IMG/VR virus record: IMGVR_UViG_3300029893_000003
Location: 18,175-82,174 of that record
Source of the DNA: a virus
Length of the DNA: 64,000 nucleotides
Strand: one strand, 5' to 3'
Shown here: positions 41,056 through 47,414 of the stretch, one piece after another
Position numbering within the stretch: position 1 is the stretch's first letter
How the letters are laid out: the number at the start of each line of letters is the position of its first letter
Notes under the pieces: model-generated
What the model was told of the DNA's origin: nothing
Databases searched by the model: none
The model's input: only the letters and a program-made list of their open reading frames with translations
Program-made: the position numbers and the translations under genes

Positions 41056-41157
41056 GCCTAGACAGCATCAGCATACCATACATTCAATCAGCAGAAGGAG
41101 GCAAGCGCCATTCCCTGCCGGGTTAAAGCCCGGTGTCCCCTGGCGCAATTTCTATGG
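41056..41157 (-). mobile_element. Solitary left end of the TnpB2-type element
   Basis: Strong match to 33616-33728: shared GCCTAGACA, AGGAGGCAAGCGCCATTCCC, CCCGGTGTCCCCTGGCGCAA and TTT, ending in ATGG. It has the same hairpin as the left end of the second TnpB element, but no gene is attached. Confidence 0.75.
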
Positions 41158-41324
41158 AACGCATATTAGAAGTGGATCGTAAATGGAAGGAACGAAACGA
41201 GCGTATTCTAATGAGGAATGGACCGACTGCATTAGATGAGTATCTAAGGCAGGAAGCGAGGCGTATAGAATCTTTGCGTAGGGAAATGGAAAAGCGTGGG
41301 CTTGAGGTTGATCAAGTCACTTGA
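41154..41324 (+). CDS. Short basic helical protein
   Basis: A 56-residue protein starting inside the solitary element end (MERILEVDRKWKERNERIL). Charged helical sequence throughout. The native start was probably replaced when the element inserted. Function unknown. Confidence 0.4.
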   Translation: MERILEVDRKWKERNERILMRNGPTALDEYLRQEARRIESLRREMEKRGLEVDQVT

Positions 41325-41373
41325 CAATTAGTTAGTCTTGTGGTATGCTGGTCTAAGATAGGCCAGCATTTTT
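41321..41373 (+). promoter_or_regulatory. Promoter fused to an attenuator-like hairpin
   Basis: TTGACA (41321-41326), 17-base spacer and TATGCT (41344-41349). A 9-bp stem ATGCTGGTC/GGCCAGCAT begins in the -10 box and ends in a run of T (41345-41373). If the start lies upstream of the stem, the hairpin could terminate short transcripts. Confidence 0.5.
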
Positions 41374-41387
41374 ATTAGGAGAATGTT

Positions 41388-41534
41388 ATGAAAACCCTAC
41401 TCGAATGGGTGTTAGGCATTTCTGTATGTTCGGTAATTCTGTATGCTGGCTACGAGAATCCAAATAGTTATGTAATGTTGGGAATGGTTGTGACTGTGGT
41501 GGTGTCCAGTCTTTTGCTTACCAAACGGGCCTGA
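41388..41534 (+). CDS. Small membrane protein, 48 residues
   Basis: AGGAG lies six bases before the ATG. The product MKTLLEWVLGISVCSVILYAG has two hydrophobic segments. Its 3' end overlaps a tRNA-like element (41527-41612). Function unknown. Confidence 0.5.
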   Translation: MKTLLEWVLGISVCSVILYAGYENPNSYVMLGMVVTVVVSSLLLTKRA

Positions 41535-41612
41535 CAGGTTTCGATGGCGGGGAGTCTTGCAGTTGGGTGTTAGGCTCCCCGCTAGACCTACGTTCAATTC
41601 GTAGCAGGTCCA
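41527..41612 (+). ncRNA. tRNA-like/tmRNA-like small RNA
   Basis: Acceptor-type stem GGGCCTG/CAGGTCC (one G-T pair), a T arm CTACG TTCAATT CGTAG and discriminator A. Instead of D and anticodon arms there is GGTTTCGAT, like the tmRNA 5' region, and one 8-bp hairpin GCGGGGAG/CTCCCCGC with a 20-base loop. The loop holds GCA GTT GGG TGT TAG. It could be a minimal tmRNA-like RNA or a decayed tRNA. Confidence 0.45.
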
Positions 41613-41754
41613 CCCGTATCCTTATCAGTAAGGAGAGATGCAGAAGAAGATACCCGTACTGCGATGCGGGGTAAGCTGATTGACATCTTACAGGCAGCGC
41701 GAGAACACGGCTATGTCGTGGCTGTGGGTGGCGCTAAGTTCTAAGGAGAGCAGC

Positions 41755-42024
41755 ATGGTAATCGTCATGGTAATGAAGGGAAAGCCCGTACAGTATTTCT
41801 TGTATGAAGATCAGGGCGCAGCCGAAGATTGGGTACGGGATAGAAAACGTGCCCTATTAGGGACACTGGTAGAGGATTGGTTGATCCCTACAGACTATGA
41901 AATCTGGAAGAAACGGGGTGATTTTCTTTTCCTTACTGATAAGGAAGTTGATGAATTGTGGCCTCGGTTTGGTAAGTATTTCTCAGAAGACTTTATCATT
42001 CAGACAGCGGAGATTGTAGGATAG
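41755..42024 (+). CDS. Hypothetical acidic protein
   Basis: An 89-residue acidic protein starting MVIVMVMKGKPVQYFLYED after AAGGAGAG. A shorter possible frame upstream (ATG 41664) is not supported by a ribosome site. Function unknown. Confidence 0.5.
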   Translation: MVIVMVMKGKPVQYFLYEDQGAAEDWVRDRKRALLGTLVEDWLIPTDYEIWKKRGDFLFLTDKEVDELWPRFGKYFSEDFIIQTAEIVG

Positions 42025-42025
42025 G

Positions 42026-42376
42026 ATGCAAATAAAAATTGTGCGGGTTGGTGCAGAGCCGTGTACTATTGAGGCACAAGTGAAGGGAGACTTTGCCTAT
42101 CATCGAACTTACATTGAGGGTAAGGGAACCAGCCATCGACAACACGACTGGTCAGTAACCTATGTTCCTAGTGGTCGCCTAGTTTTTCGTACAAAAACAA
42201 AGGCAGCGGCAAAGACTCTTGTAGATATGTTACAGCCTCTAGAATTACAAGATATTTTCACAGAGGATGAGGTACTCAAGAACGAAATTCGTTTACAGTT
42301 TTATAACATCATGAACGAGGCGCGAAAGAAGTTCCCTGTCGCGTTGGGTAGTGGTCCTTTTTATCCTGCTAAATAA
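42026..42376 (+). CDS. Hypothetical protein
   Basis: A 116-residue protein beginning one base after the previous stop. Beta-rich N-terminal half (WSVTYVPSGRLVFRTKTKAAAK), helical second half. Family not recognised. Confidence 0.5.
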   Translation: MQIKIVRVGAEPCTIEAQVKGDFAYHRTYIEGKGTSHRQHDWSVTYVPSGRLVFRTKTKAAAKTLVDMLQPLELQDIFTEDEVLKNEIRLQFYNIMNEARKKFPVALGSGPFYPAK

Positions 42377-42386
42377 GGAGAGGGTA

Positions 42387-42542
42387 ATGATGGTTGTGAT
42401 CGTTTTAGGAGCGATTGTTGTCTATTTTGTAGCGGTCTATTTGTTTGTGTTGCGCTCACGTGATGGGGTCATTAATCTGTCTTTGCAAGAGTTGGATGAG
42501 TGGTTTAATGGCATCATTGATGACAACTTCGGGGGGCGCTAA
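42387..42542 (+). CDS. Small membrane protein, 51 residues
   Basis: AAGGAGAGGGTA precedes the ATG at 42387. N-terminal membrane helix (VVIVLGAIVVYFVAVYLFV), short soluble tail. Overlaps the next gene by one base. Confidence 0.5.
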   Translation: MMVVIVLGAIVVYFVAVYLFVLRSRDGVINLSLQELDEWFNGIIDDNFGGR

Positions 42543-43096
42543 TGAGTAAACTACTTGATCCTCAAGAGTTTTGGGAGTCTATTCGTAGTGAAGAGAGTGC
42601 AGCGTGGCCTGTTGTGTGTGTTGATTTGAATGGTGTGTTGGATATTCCCTCTCGTTGGAACGGGAAGGTAGAAAAGTATCCAGTTGCACCAGGGGCCTCG
42701 CTGTTTCTTTCCCGGTTGCGTCTTCATTTTAATACGGTCGTTGTATTTACAGCTATTATGCCTGTTGAATTTGCTATAGAGTGGTTAGAAGAACACGATT
42801 TACTAAAGTATGTGCATTTCGTTACTAACTACAAAATTCCCGCTGCTGTATATATTGACGACAAAGCCGTTTGTCATTACGGAAATTTTGATGATACGCT
42901 ACAGCGTGCTATTCGTCATGTTCCGCATTGGCAAAATCATAAACGCTTAGAGCGACCACAAGAGGTAGAACAATTTATTTCTATCTACGACAAAAAATCC
43001 CAAATCACTGGTGGGCATAACGTTTTAGAGTTTGCTGTTGTTCAGTACATTAGACAGCTAGAGGGAAAATTACATGACTTGGAGAGCGGTATATGA
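42542..43096 (+). CDS. HAD-family phosphatase-like protein
   Basis: A 184-residue protein. Motif I is VVCVDLNGVLD (nucleophile Asp, usually DxDG; here DLNG). Motif II is FTAIMP, and motif IV is YIDDKAVCHYG. This matches phage HAD proteins that act on small phosphates or nucleotides. The cap region is short. Coupled to the Fic gene by overlap. Confidence 0.65.
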   Translation: MSKLLDPQEFWESIRSEESAAWPVVCVDLNGVLDIPSRWNGKVEKYPVAPGASLFLSRLRLHFNTVVVFTAIMPVEFAIEWLEEHDLLKYVHFVTNYKIPAAVYIDDKAVCHYGNFDDTLQRAIRHVPHWQNHKRLERPQEVEQFISIYDKKSQITGGHNVLEFAVVQYIRQLEGKLHDLESGI

Positions 43097-43673
43097 CAAG
43101 ATTGGCTGTTTAGAAGAAGACGAATTACTATGGAAACTAATCCTACATGAAAAGGATCGGTTTATGTGTACACTGGCACAAGCGTCGGATTTGTTGGAAG
43201 GGGAGCGGTATCTCGATCATACAGCACATGCAAAGGCTATGATGTATGCTGTTAATGAGGGGGAACAAGGAAAGCCACTAACTTTGTACACGGTGCTTAG
43301 AATACACCAACTTGCCTTTCCGTATGGTGGTCACTTTAGGAATTGTACTCCCATTATCTTTAATAGTTCCTTTGAGCCACCTGCCCCACCTATCGCTCCC
43401 CATGTACAGGATTGGATCAAACGCTATTGGGATGATCCCCTTGCAAATGCAGACATAGAGTATTATGATATAGTTTTAGCACATATTCGGTTTGAAGAAA
43501 TCCACCCGTTTGTAGACGGGAACGGTCGGGTGGGACGGATTCTGAACAACTACATGTGCGCGTATGCGGGGCTTCCTTTGTTGAATATCTGTGATAGAGA
43601 AGCCTATCTAGACTGTATGCGTCGTGGGCATATACAAGATTTAGTCCAGCTTTTTAGAAGGAGTGCGGTATGA
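43074..43673 (+). CDS. Fic-family AMP-transferase-like protein
   Basis: A 199-residue Fic protein. The core motif HPFVDGNGRVGR is complete (residues about 142-153), followed by LNNYMCAYAGLP. Fic proteins transfer AMP or other groups from nucleotide-containing molecules to target proteins. No clear inhibitory (S/T)xxxE(G/N) helix was noticed. Preceded by GAGGGA. Sits in a block of small host-interaction-type genes. Confidence 0.8.
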   Translation: MTWRAVYDKIGCLEEDELLWKLILHEKDRFMCTLAQASDLLEGERYLDHTAHAKAMMYAVNEGEQGKPLTLYTVLRIHQLAFPYGGHFRNCTPIIFNSSFEPPAPPIAPHVQDWIKRYWDDPLANADIEYYDIVLAHIRFEEIHPFVDGNGRVGRILNNYMCAYAGLPLLNICDREAYLDCMRRGHIQDLVQLFRRSAV

Positions 43674-43972
43674 GAACCTATGAAGAGAATAGACTAATTG
43701 CAATCAATATGGCAGGTATCATTTGGTTGCGAACGTTATTAAGTGACGTAGAATCTGATACAGATTTAATAAATAAAATGTTCAAAGATTTTCTAAAAGG
43801 TTTTTATTTATCGCTAGCCACAAGCGAAACATTGGATATTGCCGAAGAACGTTTGGACGGGGTTTTTCAGTATATTGAATTAATGGGCGTAGATGAATCT
43901 GTACTTGAGGGGATGCAGAAAACCCTTAACCAGCTACAAGAATGGCTAACCATACCGGAACTAGATGAATAG
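43670..43972 (+). CDS. Hypothetical helical protein
   Basis: A 100-residue all-helical acidic protein following the Fic gene with ATGA overlap. It could be a partner, but no known antitoxin motif is visible. Confidence 0.5.
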   Translation: MRTYEENRLIAINMAGIIWLRTLLSDVESDTDLINKMFKDFLKGFYLSLATSETLDIAEERLDGVFQYIELMGVDESVLEGMQKTLNQLQEWLTIPELDE

Positions 43973-44270
43973 TGTGAGTGATTTTCTTTACTACTTATTA
44001 CTTATTTTAGACTTCCTTATGCCAAAACGAACTGACAACTACCAGGAATATCTACGATCTTCTAGGTGGAGAGGCATAAGGAAAAGGGCCTTGGAACGGG
44101 CGGGTTATCGGTGTCAGCTATGTAACTCGCCCACCAGACTACAGGTACACCATCGGACGTATGATCGACTAGGAAATGAACGGCTTGATGATCTTATTGT
44201 GCTGTGTCAAAAATGTCATACAGCGTTTCATGTACACAGGAAATTGCACAAACCTAGAAAAAGGGCTTGA
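43965..44270 (+). CDS. HNH endonuclease
   Basis: A 101-residue HNH nuclease: LRSSRWRGIRKRALERAGYRCQLC, LQVHHRTYDRLGNERLDDLI, LCQKCHTAFHVHRK. Both Cys pairs and the HH dyad are intact. Start is uncertain (43965 or 44020, MPKRTDNYQEYL). It may cut phage or host DNA, be a homing nuclease, or help packaging. A promoter for a structured RNA overlaps its end. Confidence 0.8.
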   Translation: MNSVSDFLYYLLLILDFLMPKRTDNYQEYLRSSRWRGIRKRALERAGYRCQLCNSPTRLQVHHRTYDRLGNERLDDLIVLCQKCHTAFHVHRKLHKPRKRA

Positions 44271-44295
44271 CAAAGGTTTTGAGGTATGCTATACT
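44267..44295 (+). promoter_or_regulatory. Consensus-like promoter for the upstream ncRNA
   Basis: TTGACA (44267-44272), 17-base spacer, TATACT (44290-44295). Predicted start about 44302. No protein gene follows, consistent with an RNA gene. Confidence 0.75.
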
Positions 44296-44301
44296 GTGTA
44301 C

Positions 44302-44652
44302 AGTGAGACAGAAAGCTGCGTGGGTGGCGGCTAGGAAACCTTCAGTCGAATTGAGACGAGTTTTATTGTTAGTCCTTAATGCCGCCACCGACGAAGTTGA
44401 AGGGCTTGAAGTAGAGGCAACCAAACATTCATAGCGTACACTCTCCTTTTGGTTAGCCGATGAGAAAACTTTATCCTTAAAGGTTGCCTCTACTTCAAGC
44501 CTTTGCGACGGGCTTTGACCTAGACAATAGGAGTCCCCCTTTGTGCAGAGGGGAGTGCCGTAGGAGCGCAGGTAAAGGTTGCACAGCCATCCTACCTCTT
44601 GATGGTGGGCAGGAGTAAATATAATTTCATACTTATATCCCACCTTTTTTTT
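44302..44652 (+). ncRNA. Structured RNA of unknown family, about 350 nt
   Basis: It has its own promoter, no protein frame and a terminator. Helices: 9-bp GGTGGCGGC (44323-44331) with GCCGCCACC (44381-44389); a perfect 20-bp helix between 44403-44422 and 44482-44501; hairpin TCCCC/GGGGA (44534-44555) and GTAGGA..TCCTAC. It does not match tmRNA, RNase P RNA or 6S RNA as I know them. Its position next to the Ro60 locus suggests a partner RNA; this is inference. Confidence 0.7.
44604..44652 (+). terminator. Terminator of the upstream ncRNA
   Basis: GGTGGG (44604-44609) pairs with CCCACC (44639-44644) and is followed by eight T (44645-44652). Confidence 0.75.
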
Positions 44653-44653
44653 C

Positions 44654-44682
44654 TTGACAAGTTAAATGAAGTGTGTTAAAGT
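44654..44682 (+). promoter_or_regulatory. Promoter of the Y-RNA-like array
   Basis: TTGACA (44654-44659), 17-base spacer, TAAAGT (44677-44682). The predicted start (about 44689) coincides with the first base of the first hairpin RNA (44688), strong support for an RNA gene. Confidence 0.75.
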
Positions 44683-44687
44683 AAGGC

Positions 44688-44751
44688 TAGCGAACCGAAA
44701 AGGCGTGGTTATCCATGATCGAATACTCCACCCTTGTTTACTTGTTCGCTA
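44688..44751 (+). ncRNA. Y-RNA-like RNA 1
   Basis: Terminal stem TAGCGAAC/GTTCGCTA encloses CCGAAAAGG, an inner stem GG-c-GTGG/CCAC-CC with a bulged C, a loop, and CTTG on the 3' side. This is the layout of the Ro60-binding part of Y RNAs (CCGAA opposite CTTG). It is 64 nt. Confidence 0.6.
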
Positions 44752-44757
44752 AAACAT

Positions 44758-44839
44758 GCGTGTCCAGGACTGGCAGGCGTTGGCCCTAAGCGAAGTTCAA
44801 GCCAACATCACCTGCGGGGGTTCAACTCCCTCGACACGC
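44758..44839 (+). ncRNA. tRNA-like RNA with long central hairpin
   Basis: Perfect acceptor-type stem GCGTGTC/GACACGC and a T arm GGGGG TTCAACT CCCTC. Centre: GCAGG..CCTGC and GTTGGC/GCCAAC with a 16-base loop. It is not a canonical tRNA (no 7-base anticodon loop). Could be another tRNA-like Y RNA module. Confidence 0.45.
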
Positions 44840-44841
44840 TC

Positions 44842-44914
44842 TATCGAGCCGAGGGGTTCAGGGTTACCTACATAGCGAATGTAAACCAATTCCCTACCCG
44901 CACCTTGCTCGATA
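44842..44914 (+). ncRNA. Y-RNA-like RNA 2
   Basis: Terminal stem TATCGAGC/GCTCGATA, then CCGAGGGG on the 5' side and CACCTTG on the 3' side. Inner hairpin GGTT..AACC closing TACAT AGCGA ATGTA. Matches the Y-RNA layout with A changed to G in CGAA (CGAG). Confidence 0.6.
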
Positions 44915-44929
44915 AAAACTAGTAATGAT

Positions 44930-45047
44930 GTGAGCCGAAGGAACTTGGTTATCGACTTGTAATCGACGGTTGCGGGTTCGAATCCCGTCCCTGCGGGGTA
45001 GCTTAATGTGGAAAAGCAGTAAAAAGCCAATTCCGTCCCTTGCTCAC
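44930..45047 (+). ncRNA. yrlA: YrlA-like Y RNA with permuted tRNA module
   Basis: Terminal stem GTGAGC/GCTCAC, motif GCCGAAG, inner stem GGAA-c-TTGG/CCAATTCC and 3' CCCTTG. Enclosed module in order: arm ATCGA CTTGTAA TCGAC, T arm GCGGG TTCGAAT CCCGT, fused CCCTGCGGGG, then TA and D arm GCTT AATGTGGAA AAGC. So tRNA parts occur in circularly permuted order. Bacterial YrlA-type Y RNAs are known tRNA mimics that bind Ro60. Confidence 0.75.
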
Positions 45048-45076
45048 GTAATGTATGGACCGTTTTTGTCCGACTA

Positions 45077-45120
45077 GATAGGCGAGATAACAGAGTGGTT
45101 GGTTCCTGTTATTACTATCT
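45077..45120 (+). ncRNA. Additional hairpin of the RNA array
   Basis: AGATAG/CTATCT encloses ATAACAG/CTGTTAT with internal loop GCGAG against TA. The two-stem layout resembles the other units, but the CCGAA motif is not there. It may be a decayed unit. Confidence 0.35.
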
Positions 45121-45147
45121 GTGTCGGGCACATCGTCCGACACTTTT
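45121..45147 (+). terminator. Terminator or attenuator before the Ro60 gene
   Basis: GTGTCGG/CCGACAC with loop GCACATCGT followed by TTTT. It ends the RNA array 16 bases before the Ro60 start; read-through could express Ro60. Confidence 0.7.
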
Positions 45148-45162
45148 CATAAGGAGAATCTA

Positions 45163-46728
45163 ATGGATTACGGAAAGTATTTTAACACCCGCAAGACCCC
45201 TCAGAGCCAACCCCTTCCCAATCAAGTGCAGAATAACGCTGGTGGTTATTCTTTTCAGGTCGATAAGTGGATGTTGCTGGATCGCTTCCTGATCCTGGGT
45301 ACAGAGGGTGGATCGTATTACGTGGGGGAACAAGCTCTCACCGTTGAAAATGCGCGCGCTGCCTACGAATGTATTCAGGAAGACGGTATTCGTGTTGTGG
45401 ATCGCGTAGTAGAAATTTCTGTTCAGGGACGTGCAGCTAAGAATGATCCTGCTCTTTATGTTCTAGCTATGGCAGCAGGGACAGGTAATCTAGCCACGCG
45501 ACGGTACGCTTTATCATATCTTTCTGAGGTAGCGCGTACTGGAACACATCTATTTACCTTTGTTGATTACGTGCAGCAGTTTCGTGGGTGGGGTCGTGCC
45601 CTGAAAAATGCAGTTGGTAACTGGTATCTGGATCGCCCGATTGAGAAGTTGGCGTATCAGGCTATCAAGTACCGCAACCGTAAGGGCTGGACTCACGCTG
45701 ATGTGTTGCGTAAGGCACATCCAAAAGCCCACAACCAGCTTCAAAATGATCTGTTCAAGTGGATTGTAGATGGTGACGTGCCTAGTATCCAACTGGTACG
45801 GGCATTTGAGGCCGCTAAGACCGCTTCGGAAGATGATCTTGTAGCTTTGATTGCACAGTATGATCTTCCTCGCGAAGCCTTGCCTACTGAAGCCCTGAAC
45901 AGCCCGAAGGTATGGCGTTCTTTGTTGGTTCACATGCCGTTGATGGCCCTGGTTCGTAACCTGGGTAAGCTGAGTAATGTTGGCGTGGTCGCTCCTGGTC
46001 GTTGGGTGGAAATTGAACACACGGTTGGGATGCTGACAAACCGCCAAAAAATTCAGCAGTCTCGTATTCACCCTATTCAGGTACTTGCTGCGCTGACTAC
46101 CTATTCTCAGGGACGGGGCGTACGTGGCAGTTTAACGTGGGATGTGGTACCGGAGATTGTTGCAGCACTAAACACAACCTATGAAATGGCGTTTGATAAC
46201 GTAGAGCCGAGCGGAAAAAAGACACTGGTCGCGTTGGACGTGTCCTCGTCAATGACATGGGGCGAAGTGTCTGGTGTTCCGGGCTTGACTCCGCGTGTGG
46301 CGGCGGCTGCAATGGCAATGATGACCATCAAGACCGAACCATATACCCTGCCGTTGGCGTTTTCTACTGAGCCTACGCCGATGAATCTGAATAAGTCTAT
46401 GTCGCTGAATGAAGTAATCCGTGAGATGGAGCGTATTCGGTTTGGTGGTACGGATTGCGCCTTGCCGATGCTATGGGCACTAGAGAACAAGGCTGAAGTT
46501 GATCTATTTGTGGTGTATACAGATAGCGAAACGTGGTACGGAAAGATTCATCCTGTTCAGGCATTGCAAATGTATCGTGAGCAGATGGGCATTCCCGCAA
46601 AGTTGGCTGTTGTAGGGATGCTGGCAAATAAGTTTTCGATTGCCGATCCGAACGATCCTGGTATGCTAGATTTTGTGGGCTTTGATACATCTGTTCCACA
46701 GGCACTAGCCGAATTTGCTAAGATGTAG
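45163..46728 (+). CDS. rsr: Ro60-family RNA-binding protein (TROVE + vWA)
   Basis: A 521-residue Ro60 orthologue, start 45163 after AAGGAGAATCTA. The TROVE half has TPQSQPLPNQVQNNAGGYSF, DRFLILGTEGGSYYV, ARTGTHLFTF, WGRALKNAVGNWY, YRNRKGWTHADVLRKAHPK. The C-terminal vWA-like domain has the metal site LDVSSSM, GGTD and TDSETW. Ro60 is a ring that binds Y RNAs and misfolded RNA and, in bacteria, works with exoribonucleases such as PNPase. The array of Y-RNA-like genes sits immediately upstream, as expected for a functional partner. Confidence 0.92.
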   Translation: MDYGKYFNTRKTPQSQPLPNQVQNNAGGYSFQVDKWMLLDRFLILGTEGGSYYVGEQALTVENARAAYECIQEDGIRVVDRVVEISVQGRAAKNDPALYVLAMAAGTGNLATRRYALSYLSEVARTGTHLFTFVDYVQQFRGWGRALKNAVGNWYLDRPIEKLAYQAIKYRNRKGWTHADVLRKAHPKAHNQLQNDLFKWIVDGDVPSIQLVRAFEAAKTASEDDLVALIAQYDLPREALPTEALNSPKVWRSLLVHMPLMALVRNLGKLSNVGVVAPGRWVEIEHTVGMLTNRQKIQQSRIHPIQVLAALTTYSQGRGVRGSLTWDVVPEIVAALNTTYEMAFDNVEPSGKKTLVALDVSSSMTWGEVSGVPGLTPRVAAAAMAMMTIKTEPYTLPLAFSTEPTPMNLNKSMSLNEVIREMERIRFGGTDCALPMLWALENKAEVDLFVVYTDSETWYGKIHPVQALQMYREQMGIPAKLAVVGMLANKFSIADPNDPGMLDFVGFDTSVPQALAEFAKM

Positions 46729-46753
46729 GGGGAGTAATCCCCCTTATTAATAA

Positions 46754-46826
46754 GGGACTGTAGCTCAGCGGTTAGAGCAACCGGCTCATAACCGGTCGGT
46801 CACAGGTTCGAATCCTGTCAGTCCCA
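46754..46826 (+). tRNA. tRNA with CAU anticodon (Met or Ile2)
   Basis: A canonical cloverleaf: acceptor GGGACTG/CAGTCCC, D arm GCTC..GAGC, anticodon arm ACCGG CTCATAA CCGGT (anticodon CAT, 46787-46789), T arm ACAGG TTCGAAT CCTGT, discriminator A. The G1-C72 pair is unlike initiator tRNA. No CCA is encoded. Confidence 0.95.
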
Positions 46827-46855
46827 TGTTCGGTTAATAATTAAGGAGATATGAA

Positions 46856-47110
46856 ATGCCCCTAGCACAAGAAACAAAAGATAAACGAATTAAGGAACGC
46901 ATCGACAGAATCCAACAGAAAGTTAATGCAGTAACAGAAGTCCTACAAGAACTAGAAGAACACTTTGCCAGCCAATATGAGATTAGTCGCGCAGAGTGGA
47001 GTGAGTTGTTTAGTTCTCTCATCAAGCGTCGTGATACAGCGTTCCGTCAGCTAGAAGACAACTGTTATGACGAGTTTAAATTCTTACTAGAGCAGCTAGA
47101 GGAGAAATAG
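46856..47110 (+). CDS. Coiled-coil protein, function unknown
   Basis: An 84-residue, highly charged helical protein (IKERIDRIQQKVNAVTEVLQ). AAGGAG precedes the start. Family not recognised. Confidence 0.5.
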   Translation: MPLAQETKDKRIKERIDRIQQKVNAVTEVLQELEEHFASQYEISRAEWSELFSSLIKRRDTAFRQLEDNCYDEFKFLLEQLEEK

Positions 47111-47111
47111 C

Positions 47112-47360
47112 ATGAAGTATTTTCTTGTCTACAACAGCGAACTTCACCCCTTTGCTACTGTTCAAGCCGCCGAAAGTGGCTTTTATAATCTGGCAGAGGA
47201 TCATTGGCACAACATGAGCTTTCGTACCAAACAAACCTTACAAGAGTTTATTCGTATTCAGCGTGCAACAATAGTAACACCAAGAGGATCGGAGCTTATT
47301 TTGATGAGCCAGCATCGACCGTTTCATGGTTGGGTACGGACTCAAAACGCTATAAAATAG
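47112..47360 (+). CDS. Hypothetical protein
   Basis: An 82-residue mixed protein beginning MKYFLVYNSELHPFATVQAAESG. No family recognised. Directly followed by the promoter of the helicase gene. Confidence 0.5.
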   Translation: MKYFLVYNSELHPFATVQAAESGFYNLAEDHWHNMSFRTKQTLQEFIRIQRATIVTPRGSELILMSQHRPFHGWVRTQNAIK

Positions 47361-47363
47361 TCC

Positions 47364-47392
47364 TTGACTTTTAGTTACCTCTATGCTATACT
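47364..47392 (+). promoter_or_regulatory. Promoter of the helicase/replication operon
   Basis: TTGACT (47364-47369), 17-base spacer, TATACT (47387-47392), 23 bases before the helicase ATG. Confidence 0.75.
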
Positions 47393-47414
47393 CTAGGCAC
47401 CAAAGGAGAATGAT

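Noticed and set aside
44254-44643. Minus-strand 129-codon frame over the upstream ncRNA
   Set aside because: Overlaps a promoter, strong helices and terminator on the plus strand; no ribosome site and no protein motif.
44302-44652. tmRNA, RNase P RNA or 6S RNA
   Set aside because: The conserved sequences of these families (for example GGAAAGTCC of RNase P RNA or a tRNA-like 3' end) were not found.
44797-45030. Minus-strand frame with GTGFEPATVDYKS-like sequence
   Set aside because: Classic artefact produced by reading a tRNA-like T arm on the opposite strand; the RNA on the plus strand explains it.
44690-45050. Ordinary tRNA cluster
   Set aside because: T-arm-like sequences are present, but the acceptor and anticodon arms do not form standard cloverleaves; a Y-RNA reading explains the terminal stems and CCGAA motifs better.
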